The translations under genes and the position numbers were made by a program. From Psococerastis gibbosa (Eukaryota > Arthropoda > Insecta > Psocodea > Psocidae): a DNA stretch of 64,000 nucleotides. The notes beneath the pieces were generated by a model, which was not told the origin of the DNA, made no database searches, and saw nothing but the letters and a program-made list of their open reading frames with translations. The stretch spans positions 31,237,019-31,301,018 of the forward strand of contig OZ020491.1 in NCBI GenBank assembly GCA_963971405.1. Direction: 5' to 3'. Positions 11,936-20,044 of the stretch are shown here, one piece after another. Within the stretch, counting starts at the first letter, position 1. Each line of letters starts with the position of its first letter.

Positions 11936-12493
11936 TATGATGTATCAAAATGTCGAGAAGCATTTTTGCTAAGGGTTGTGATTTTTTGACAGCTCTACAC
12001 TCGATATTCCATGAGATATTTTATTTTGTACACCACTAAGGCTATTTCCCCTCCTTTCCCTTAATCCTATTAATATGACATTTATCTTTAAGCAATGTGC
12101 ATATGGACTCCATTGGTTTCTTAAATATTAATATAAAGACTTCAAGTTATGCCCCCTTCCCGCCCATTTTGAGACGAACGCTAAAACACTTGTTATCTCT
12201 TTTGTGGGACATAAAAGTTAATGAAACCCAAAGCTTCAAAGTTTCATATTTTCCTTTGTAGCGATATAGAGTTGGGATATAAAAAGAAGTTGAAACATAA
12301 ACCGCAAAAACCGCAGTAAAGATCATAACGGGCTCCTTTTGGAGTTGTTCAAAAACTCGTAAACGCGAAAAGTTGGGAATTTACTCAGGGGGGGGGGGTG
12401 AACGGGGGCTTTTGTAGGTGAGCCCACTCAATGTTTAGGGCTCAGATCCCCCCCCCCTCCAGTTGGATTTAAAAAATAATAATCATGCATCGT

Positions 12494-12631
12494 CAAGGCC
12501 GTAGCCAGGATTTTTTTCGGGGGGGGGGTGAACTCCCCATTGGCTACGGCCTTGTAACATCGTGGTTAAAATTCAAACACACACAACAACCCCCCCCCCT
12601 AAAAACAATCCTAGGTACGGCCTTGGCATAT
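12494..12631. mobile_element. GGCCGTAGCC-family MITE, internally rearranged
   Basis: CAAGGCCGTAGCCAGGATTT begins it. TTGGCTACGGCCTTG occurs at 12540-12555 and a further GGTACGGCCTTGG end at about 12615. It looks like overlapping or nested copies. Confidence 0.55.
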
Positions 12632-12969
12632 ATAGTAGTGACACTGGAGTCAGTTTACCCCCCCCCCCTCCCCCCTCCTACAGATATATATATATATACA
12701 GTATATTAAAATATTAAGAACACACACTAAGACACAATTTAATGAATATAGCCTATCTGTTATCAGTAGCCTCACTAAGTAGCGTAAGAGTGTACCCGCG
12801 TAGGTGATTGACAGTCCGAAATTTAATATTTCTTATTTTTTATTTGATTAACTAAGCAATTTGATTTGGTTCATTCAAATTCGCCATGATCCGCATTCAT
12901 TTTCTCACACATTCACATGCAACCTCGCCTTGATCAACCAGTGACAGTGGTTTGCTGACTAAGTAGAAT

Positions 12970-13655
12970 CTTGTAATATTTTGATCTTGGAGACATTAGT
13001 GCACTTGCGGAAAAACCCGCCCCCAAATCAGGTAATACCCATACTTATGGGACCAGAAGCCGGCTGCCATACCAAGTTGAATCCAGCGGACCAGGCCAGG
13101 TTCAAAGCTGCAGATAACTTGGTCGTGGGCACAGTGCCGGTAGGGAAACATGGTAGGACTTGTCCTGGTCACCTCCGAACTAATCGTGTGACTTGACTGT
13201 GTTTCCCAAGTGGTCCGGAATCCACTATAATCAGGAGGTCCACTGTCCTATGGGCCCACACCGTGGCCTGGAACTGTATCCAACCATACTAATACTACTA
13301 CTAACTATAGGACCAGAAATAGGGACTGTTTTCTAAGGGAGAGCAGTCGTCTGACGGCCACCCTTAGGTCTCCTAGGGAGATGGGTATCCGGTTGTTTGA
13401 CAAGCTACCCCGGGAGATTAGGACACTCGATGAGGTAAAGGTTTTTTCAGGGGCCGTCCGTCGGCTACTGTTGGACCAAGTTCCCTACTTGGTTAGGGAA
13501 TTTTTTACGAACCCGATATTACGGTGATTGTGTTCTTTATTTATTTATTTATTATTATTTTGTTTTAGACGACAGAAATTGATGACGGCGCCCAGAAGCT
13601 AGCCGTAGCTAGTTTGAAAATGGCATGAATGTAACTGATTTAACTGATTTGACTG
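12970..13655 (+). pseudogene. LINE C-terminal ORF and 3' tail, split by a SINE
   Basis: After removal of the SINE at 13059-13305, the frame reads GNTHTYGTRNRDCFLRESSR and then MGIRLFDKLPREIRTLDEVK, stopping at TGA near 13528. This is the C-terminal tail typical of CR1/Jockey-type LINE ORF2 proteins. The 3' UTR ends in short TAACTGATT repeats. Confidence 0.65.
13059..13305 (+). repeat. 5S rRNA-like SINE inserted in a LINE ORF
   Basis: 247 bp flanked by TATGGGACCAGAA and TATAGGACCAGAA (13046-13058 and 13306-13318; one mismatch). It ends in a TAC-type trinucleotide tail. Excising it restores the LINE frame HTYGTRNRD across the site. Confidence 0.84.
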
Positions 13656-13657
13656 AC

Positions 13658-13990
13658 CAGTGGTTCCCAACCGGTGGTCCGCGAGACCCTGACAAATGAT
13701 CCGCAAGAATGTTTGCAGTGATTTAATTAAGAGTTGCTATTAACAAGAACATTAAGCTGAGAATGCAACGAGTTGTAAAAAAACATGCGTGCCCAAGATT
13801 CACATTAACTTTGTGGGACATTACCATAATACCACTAAAATCATTCTGTAAGCTAAATATAGGGATATCATTGGATGAAAGCCTTCTAATTCTTAAAACA
13901 ATAATAAAAATAATAGATGTAAGGGTTGGTCTGCAGCAACACATTGTCGGCCTGAGTCGTCCGCAGACCTTCCCTGGTTGGGAACCACTG
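13658..13990. mobile_element. hAT-like MITE
   Basis: Inverted ends CAGTGGTTCCCAACC and GGTTGGGAACCACTG. The flanking octamers do not match, so the insertion is old or sits in a rearranged site (the tail of a LINE). Confidence 0.75.
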
Positions 13991-14215
13991 ATTTAGATAA
14001 TCATAATTTAGTCAATAAATGAAAAAAGTGGCATCCCGGGAGCGTTTTCACCGCCAAAAAAATAAAATATCATTATGAACAACTGATAAACTTACGTGAA
14101 AACTACCTCCAAGACTTAACACTAAGAAGAACACACACAGAAACACTTGAACTCTAACTATGTACACTTACACTACCTAGTGTTTAAGCACTAAAATAAT
14201 ACGGTAAACACTCAC

Positions 14216-14380
14216 TGACGATATCTTACGCGAAATTTTGAGGGGTGAAAACGCGTGCACCCTCCACGGAAGTCGCGACAGCACTGATGAGTGATGGTGG
14301 CTCGTCTCGCGGGCTGCGGAGCCTGCAGCAGCAAGGATGCAAAGTCTTCTGCTCTGGTAACAGTAGGGTTGGTACTTCAT
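14216..14380 (-). CDS. candidate first exon, possible mitochondrial presequence
   Basis: A minus-strand ATG opens 55 codons that end at a good donor (TCA|GTGAGT). The translation is rich in Arg, Ser, Ala and His and nearly free of acidic residues (only one Glu). It contains RRLCILAAAGSAARE and RLPWRVHAFSPLKISRKIS, the composition of a mitochondrial targeting peptide. The stretch is also more GC-rich than its surroundings. No downstream exon was found, and I do not recognise the protein, so this may be a chance ORF. Confidence 0.25.
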
Positions 14381-14745
14381 GAAATCGCCATGGCACGACT
14401 ATGACAACTAATTTAGAACCTGCAATAACAGGTAGTACAGCAGTCATATTATAGCGATTTGGGATTAACGTAACACCTGGGTTTATACTATTATTTTAAG
14501 CAAATGCTTTTATAAATTTTATAAATTAATCCTCCGCTGTATTTTTGGTGAGTTTTCAATGTCGTCTCCGTTAGATGTAGACACATTAATTAAAATTGTT
14601 ATTATATTCCAAAATTCCACCTGCACATTTGAATGTTTATTATTAGTATTTCCTTCAATTATAAACTATGCAACCATTCTCTTTAATTCCAATAATTTAT
14701 GAATTTGAATTTCCCTCATTTCCCTCCCGTTCATATTTTAACACC

Positions 14746-14990
14746 GTAGTAGTAGTAGAATGGTTGGACACAGTCCCAGGCCACAGTGTGGGCCCATAGG
14801 ACAGTGGACCTCCTGATTATAGTGGATTCCGAACCACTTGGGAAACACAGTGAAGTCACGCGATTAGTTCGGAGGTGACCAGGACAAGTCCTACCATGTT
14901 TCCCTACCGGCACTGTGCACACGACCAAGTTATCTGCATCTTTGAACCTGCTCTGGTCCGCTGGATTCAACATGGTATGGCGGCCGGCCC
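14746..14990 (-). repeat. 5S rRNA-like SINE
   Basis: Minus-strand copy between ATTTTAACACC repeats (14735-14745 and 14991-15001). The trinucleotide tail is at its left end. The sequence is very close to the copies at 10.1 and 13.1 kb. Confidence 0.84.
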
Positions 14991-15019
14991 ATTTTAACAC
15001 CTTACTAATGTAGTATTAA

Positions 15020-15200
15020 AAATCCCTCTCGGCTCTGGCCGATCAGGTGTAGGCGATGTAGGGAGATTCCATGCAAGCGCAGACCCCACTTTTCCTCAAT
15101 GCTATGCACGTAATTAAAAATCCATTTCGGCTCTGGCCGATCAGGTGTAGGAAGATTCCGCAGACCCTGTTTTTCCTCTACGCTACCTACGCTATGTATG
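15020..15200 (+). repeat. two imperfect ~93-bp tandem units
   Basis: CGGCTCTGGCCGATCAGGTG occurs at about 15028 and 15127 with similar flanks. A short relative (TTCGGCTCTGGCCGA) is at 29568. Confidence 0.55.
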
Positions 15201-15840
15201 TAATAAAATATATTAAAAACTACTGAATATCTTGGCTCCCTACCAAAAAATCCATTTCCATTGGGTTCCGTCTAATACTGGTTGTAGAGGGTACCCTACC
15301 TTCTTATGAGGGTGGCCCAGTGTAGTTAATTTTAATATTTTTAATTAGTTATTTGATTTTTGTTATTTAGTTAACCATATTTACTGTCACTTGCCGCCAT
15401 ATTTGTTTAGTACAATTAACCAACCTCCAAATATCACATTCGGTTTAGAATAAATTAATTTCATTCTTTTATTATATATTCATCTTTTATTATTATTTAC
15501 AATTTATTTATCGCCAGACCTTTTAAAAATACAAAATCTCAAGTTTCACAAAGTATCAATTATTATTATTTCTATTTATTAATAAAAAATACTTTTATTA
15601 TTATTATTACTTTTAAATGTTTTTGGCAAGACGTTGGCAGCCTGTTCGATTTGAAGAGTCTTGAAAAATGTTACAAAAAAATGGTTGAGAATTTTGATAT
15701 AACCAGATTTGGATTTTAAAAGAAAGCCATAAGGAATTAAGATGGATGGCAAGAGTTGCAGTGGTACTGATTCGATCAAGATGGGCTAAACACCACCAGG
15801 AAGAGGGTGTTCTGACTCCGCTCCCTCCTCACCCCCCCAG
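15200..15840. other. no gene seen
   Basis: AT-rich sequence with ATT-type microsatellites near 15560-15620. Confidence 0.5.
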
Positions 15841-15850
15841 ACGATGTGGC

Positions 15851-16029
15851 CAAGGCCGTAGCCAGGATCTTTTTTCGGGGGGGGGGGGGTTGGAAATTTC
15901 ATTGGGTATTACATAGTGGTTTTTATTTTTCCTCTCAAAATCCGATTCTATCTTGTATCAAGCCATTTCATTTGGGAGGGGGGGGGGGGGGGTTTGAACC
16001 CCCATGAACCCCCCTTGGCTACGGCCATA
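15851..16029. mobile_element. hAT-like C/G-tract MITE (GGCCGTAGCC family)
   Basis: Ends CAAGGCCGTAGCCA and TTGGCTACGGCCATA, with 8-bp flanks GATGTGGC and GATGTGAC (one mismatch). It has long G runs inside both ends. The middle contains AAATCCGATTCTATC. Confidence 0.8.
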
Positions 16030-16236
16030 GATGTGACTACTTATTATGAGGTGATTGCTTGTTTATGGGACGCTTATTTACCACGGGCTACCAGGTGCTT
16101 TCTTTTCTATGCATTAGGGTTTTCTTATCCTTTGGAAGAATATATTCTTTCTGTTGATTAATTTTTTTGTTTTAATTATTTCACACTTTCATTCCTCGGT
16201 CCTACAACCTCTCATTAAGAACCCTAAGCCGGGGAG

Positions 16237-16940
16237 AAAACGCAACATGGTATTTCAGGAAATGAGAAAGCCAACAAAGCGGCAAAGGCAGCTGCAACAA
16301 TAGTGTCTGCCCCATGGCCCACACTGCTAATAAGTGACGTAAACAATTATCTACGCAAATCTATCTTGGAAGAATGGCAACAGACAATCTGGAATGGGCC
16401 AACTTACGTGCAAAACAAATTGCGAGCAGTTAAGCCCATCATAACGGAATGGGACACGTCCTATCGAATCAGCCGCAAGTAGGAAGTAGTATTGGCCCGA
16501 ATTAGAATAGGGCATACAAATTTCACTCAAAAACACCTAATGGGGAATGAGGCGCCCCCCCCCCCCCCATGCAAAACTGCACAAGGTGCTGAGGACCGGC
16601 CGCCATACCAAGTTGAATCCAGTGGACCAGAGCAGGTTCAAAGCTGCAGATAACTTAGTCGTGTGCACAGTGCCGGTAGGGAAACATGGTTGGACTTGCC
16701 CTAGTCACCTCCGAACTAATCGTGTGACTTCACTGTGTTTCCCAAGTGGTTCGGAATCCACTCTAATCAGGAGGTCCACTGTCCTCTTATGACCTGGCAT
16801 AGGACAGTCAAGTCGGGGTCGCTCTATGTATGGGCCCAAATGAGGCCTAAGTCGTTATTAACCCGACGAACACTACCACTACTCACAAGGTGCGGAGTGG
16901 CCCTCACAATAGCTCACCTTCTTCTCGATTGCCCAACCTA
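16237..16940 (+). pseudogene. non-LTR retrotransposon RNase H / zinc-tail fragment, split by a SINE
   Basis: 16237-16582 translates as the end of an RNase H (HGISGNEKANKAAKAAA) and the following spacer (LRKSILEEWQQTIW), with one in-frame TAG. The frame resumes at 16884 after a SINE. Removing the SINE and one 14-bp target copy restores CTRCGVALTIAHLLLDCP, the Cys-Cys-His-Cys tail motif of such LINEs. A C-run near 16556 has probably varied in length. It is dead and 5'-truncated. Confidence 0.75.
16594..16883 (+). repeat. 5S rRNA-like SINE inserted in a LINE
   Basis: It is flanked by CACAAGGTGCTGAG (16580-16593) and CACAAGGTGCGGAG (16884-16897), a 14-bp target duplication with one mismatch. The head (CCGGCCGCCATACCAAGTTG) matches the other family members. 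The 3' part has about 45 bp of extra tail. Confidence 0.82.
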
Positions 16941-17016
16941 GTCGGTCCAACGAACCTCCGTCCTACGAGCACCCTCCTCCCTCTCCGATTGGGACAAAAT
17001 TGGGATAGGTTGACAA

Positions 17017-17616
17017 TTGGATGGAGTTGCGATGGGCAGTCCAATCAGTACAGTAGTCGCTAACTTCTACATGGAGTTCTTTGAAAATACGACTTTGAAC
17101 TCAGCCCCTCTGCAACCGAAATGTTGGTTCCGGTATGTTGATGACACCTTCGTGGTATGGAGTCATGGCCAAAAGAACCTGGAGAATTTCCTGAATCATA
17201 TAAACTCGGTCCATGCTAACATCCAATTCACGATGGAACAGGAAAACAATGGCCGGTTGGCTTTTCTTGATGTGTTGGTAACGAAGAAAGAAACTCTGGG
17301 CCACACAGTGTATCGAAAACCGACCCACACGGATAAATACTTGAAGAAAAACTCTAACCATCATCCGAGCCAAAAACGAGCCATAATAAAGACACTCATC
17401 TACCGTGCCAATAGGATCTGCGGACCAACATTTCTTCAACGGGAACTCAAGCACTTAGACACGGCACTGCAATCGAATGGATACAGCGCACGAGAAATAG
17501 CCCGCGCCATCCGACCGACCCCGCATGAACAGACCCGCTCGGCAAGACGCACCCCCGAGTACTACTGGCCTACTCTGCTTTCCATTCATCAAGGGAAGCT
17601 CAGACCGTATAGGTAA
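17017..17616 (+). CDS. Penelope-like reverse transcriptase, C-terminal fragment
   Basis: The frame starts at DGVAMGSPIS, the conserved RT motif before the active site, then CWFRYVDDTFVVW with the catalytic Asp pair, then AFLDVLV and a thumb region (VYRKPTHTDKYL, HHPSQKRAIIKTLIYRA). The fingers domain is missing. The natural continuation into the nuclease lies in the next frame: the frame shifts near 17570, after RRTPEYYW, so the last residues of this ORF are out of frame. Confidence 0.88.
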   Translation: MDGVAMGSPISTVVANFYMEFFENTTLNSAPLQPKCWFRYVDDTFVVWSHGQKNLENFLNHINSVHANIQFTMEQENNGRLAFLDVLVTKKETLGHTVYRKPTHTDKYLKKNSNHHPSQKRAIIKTLIYRANRICGPTFLQRELKHLDTALQSNGYSAREIARAIRPTPHEQTRSARRTPEYYWPTLLSIHQGKLRPYR

Positions 17617-18022
17617 ACTCTTCTTACGGCACAATGTGAAGACTATTTACATGCCTACGCGAAAATTAAATAGTTTGTACAGATCAGCCAAGCATAGTCG
17701 GGACCCCATGACGTCAGCAGGTATTTACAGGATTCCGTGTTCGTGTGGAGAAGTTTATATAGGTACTACGAAACGAAGCTTAAAAACCAGGATTGATGAA
17801 CATAAACGAAACTGCCGTCTTCTACAGTCGGAGAAGTCTGCAATCGCTGAGCATGTTCTAACACAAACCGGTCACATAATACAATTTCAAGATACAGTAC
17901 TGCCTACAACTTCTTCATACCACCCCCGGTTACACAGAGAGGCTATAGAGATCTACAAGCACCCGCATAACTTCAATAGGAAGGAAAAAGGAGTAAAGGT
18001 CGGAGAAGTCTGCAATCGCTGA
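17525..18022 (+). CDS. Penelope-like GIY-YIG endonuclease fragment
   Basis: From about residue 20 the frame continues the linker (PFIKGSSDRIGKLFLRHNVKTIY) shared by Penelope elements. It is followed by the GIY-YIG core IYRIPCSCGEVYIG, the TRIDEHKRNC helix and the EAIEIYKHPHNFN motif bearing the metal-binding Glu. The nuclease nicks target DNA for integration. The reading frame runs off into VGEVCNR because the 172-bp duplication starts there. The listed ATG is only the first Met in this frame. Confidence 0.85.
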   Translation: MNRPARQDAPPSTTGLLCFPFIKGSSDRIGKLFLRHNVKTIYMPTRKLNSLYRSAKHSRDPMTSAGIYRIPCSCGEVYIGTTKRSLKTRIDEHKRNCRLLQSEKSAIAEHVLTQTGHIIQFQDTVLPTTSSYHPRLHREAIEIYKHPHNFNRKEKGVKVGEVCNR

Positions 18023-18170
18023 GCATGTTCTAACACAAACCGGTCACATAATACAATTTCAAGATACAGTACTGTCTACAACTTCTTCATACCACCCCCG
18101 GTTACACAGAGAGGCTATAGAGATCTACAAGCACCCGCATAACTTCAATAAGAAGGAAGAAGGATTAAAG
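17827..18170 (+). repeat. 172-bp tandem duplication within the Penelope nuclease
   Basis: The segment starting GTCGGAGAAGTCTGCAATCG at 17827 recurs at 17999, and the two units differ at only a few positions. Because 172 is not a multiple of three, the second copy is out of frame and truncates the nuclease. Confidence 0.88.
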
Positions 18171-18591
18171 GTCAATAGAATTTGGTATCCAGCCTTAAAG
18201 AAGACTACAGCAATGAAACTGGTGTCATCATCCGGAAATCAGGTTGAGGAAGTAGGGAGCCAATCAGGAGCGAGGATGACTCCGCCTCCACCCCCACCAC
18301 CCCGCAGCTTAGTATAAATTTCAGAGCAAATCCCCTGCCCTCACAGTCGCTGCTGAGCCTCCGAGATACAATCTTAGAAGTCTACGCAGTTCCACTGAAG
18401 ATGTCGACCGCAGATGTTGATGAAACGTTTGGAAGTTCGCTTTCATTTCGACCACGGCCCATTAGCCCGGATTCTACTGGTTCTTCAATCGGAAGTTAGA
18501 GTGTTTTCTAAAATCTATATACACATATTGTGTGTAGGCTATACATGTTAAATATAATACTTACCCCCCTTTACGCACCATTTAAATATTG

Positions 18592-19480
18592 GCGTAAATA
18601 GGGGGGTCCTGTAGCCCCCCCCCCCCCAGGATATTTGGTGACAAAGACGTTTTGTAGGCTAAAGGCATAGTATCCACAATAATGAAAGGGAAACTAATTC
18701 TTAGTATGCTTATTTTACATGAAAAAAATCAACATTTTGGCCAAGTACTTTCACAAAAAATATATTACTCAAAATGCTTAAAACCCCAATACTTCAGAGC
18801 TATTTTTCCAAATTTTTCTCCGGGGGAGATCCCCGGGCTCCCCTTAATAGTAGGTTTATTCGTCGTTATAATATCTCAATTTTACTTCTTGCAAACATTG
18901 GTGTAAATAGGGGGGTCCTCCCCCCCCCCCTCACCAGGATTTCTGGTGACAAAGACGTTATGGAGGCGAAATGCACAATAACCAAAGGGAAATTAATTCT
19001 TGGTATGCTTATTTCACATGAAAGAAATCAAAAAAATCAACATATTGACCAAGTACTTTCGAAAAAATATATTACTCAAAATGCTTTAAACCCCAATATT
19101 TCAGACCTATTTTTTTCAAAATTTTCCTTCGGGGGAGACCCCCGGGCCCCCCTCAGTGGTAGGTTTAGACTATTTGTCTGTAAAACCTCAACTGTACTGT
19201 TTGCTAAATGCGTAAATCCTCCTATTCATCAATTTTTTCTCCGGGGGAAACCCCCGGACCCCCCTTCCTCCAGGATAAAATATTCGTAAGACCTCACTTG
19301 CCATTGCAATTATCAGTTTTTTTTCTCCAGGGGGGGGGGAGGCAGGTACCCCTTTCTCCAGGGTATAATGTGCGTAAAACCACACAAATTTGGGTCCATT
19401 TATAGATTTCAAGGTTTCAAGGTCTTGGGGTCCTAAAGCCCCCCCCCCCCCCAGAAATTTTGGTAATTTACGCCAATGCA
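18592..19480 (+). repeat. tandem array of ~310-bp C/G-tract units
   Basis: Two full units (about 18592-18902 and 18903-19212) and a degenerate third. Each has GTAAATAGGGGGGTCC, a C run, GGTGACAAAGACG, and a CGGGGGAGAnCCCCGGG hairpin. It lies 60 bp before the BEL/Pao element. Relatives with AAATGCGTAAAACCCCACTA occur at 1020-1100 and 32400. Confidence 0.7.
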
Positions 19481-19539
19481 TTTAAAATACAATTTATCAA
19501 TTCATGGAGACTAAACTAGTTTAAAAACTTAGTACAGCT

Positions 19540-19704
19540 TGTCAAGTTTGAAAATACTGTACTTTCCATTCCATTGATTATTATTGTTTTGTTTATGTTT
19601 CTAAAAAGGGCGTCAAGTTAATTCAATTTGTAACCGTTTAAATATAATAGTTTTCTCATTAAAAGAGTTCGTTATTATTTAGCAAAGCTTCGGAATTCTT
19701 AACA
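19540..19704 (+). repeat. 5' LTR of the BEL/Pao element
   Basis: This 165-bp copy begins TGTC and ends AACA. It differs from the 3' copy by about one substitution (TTAATTC versus TTAATTA) and a 4-nt length change in a T-rich run. No canonical TGG primer-binding site is obvious just downstream, where GTGACAGGACAATCC follows. Confidence 0.92.
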
Positions 19705-19720
19705 GTGACAGGACAATCCT

Positions 19721-20032
19721 ATGATGGCGAACGCTGAACAGATTAAACGGCAGAGAGGTGGGCTCAGAGCTGCATTTACGCTCACCTACAACGAGTTGAA
19801 AAAACAAATGGATGCAGAAATAGAAGTTGACGGCAAACTGGTGGCACAGTTGAGAAATAAATACAACCGGTTGGTCGCCAAAGATGACGAGCTCCAAAAT
19901 TCTATTTCTTGGGAGGACGAAGAAGACTTCGCAGAGGAGATGGCAAAATGTGAACAGTACCACGACAAGATGGTTGAGGTTGAATATTGTAGTTCTAAGG
20001 TTAGTAGTAATAATGCAAATGATACTTGCTAA
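19721..20032 (+). CDS. BEL/Pao gag N-terminal segment, ended by an in-frame stop
   Basis: 103 codons starting MMANAEQIKRQRGG form a coiled-coil-like, acidic gag head. The stop TAA at 20030-20032 is in the same frame as the next ORF, with only 12 nt between that stop and its ATG. The two therefore look like one ancestral polyprotein separated by a single nonsense change, unless the stop is a programmed or translational-control site. The start is chosen from the double ATG just inside the 5' LTR. Confidence 0.8.
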   Translation: MMANAEQIKRQRGGLRAAFTLTYNELKKQMDAEIEVDGKLVAQLRNKYNRLVAKDDELQNSISWEDEEDFAEEMAKCEQYHDKMVEVEYCSSKVSSNNANDTC

Positions 20033-20044
20033 GATTCTCAACAA

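Larger units (their letters stand above)
17008..18500 (+). mobile_element. 5'-truncated Penelope-like element with GIY-YIG nuclease
   Basis: This fragment holds the C-terminal part of a Penelope-type reverse transcriptase followed by a GIY-YIG endonuclease, then a 3' terminal region ending near CCGGATTCTACTGG. It begins within the RT, directly after a LINE remnant, so the 5' end is lost. The terminal region recurs at four other places in this window, which marks it as the element's end sequence. A frameshift and a 172-bp tandem duplication inactivate it. Confidence 0.88.

Noticed and set aside
14731-15000. Minus-strand 89-aa ORF
   Set aside because: It coincides with a SINE copy; the same frame is open in other copies (13.0 and 16.6 kb) because the family is young, not because it is a gene.
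17101-17454. Minus-strand 117-aa ORF
   Set aside because: Antisense shadow of the Penelope RT.
18774-19289. 171-aa ORF
   Set aside because: It runs through the tandem C/G-tract array; periodic composition explains the open frame.
19705-19720. Primer-binding site for the BEL element
   Set aside because: No TGG-type tRNA complement is recognisable directly after the 5' LTR, so no site is annotated.
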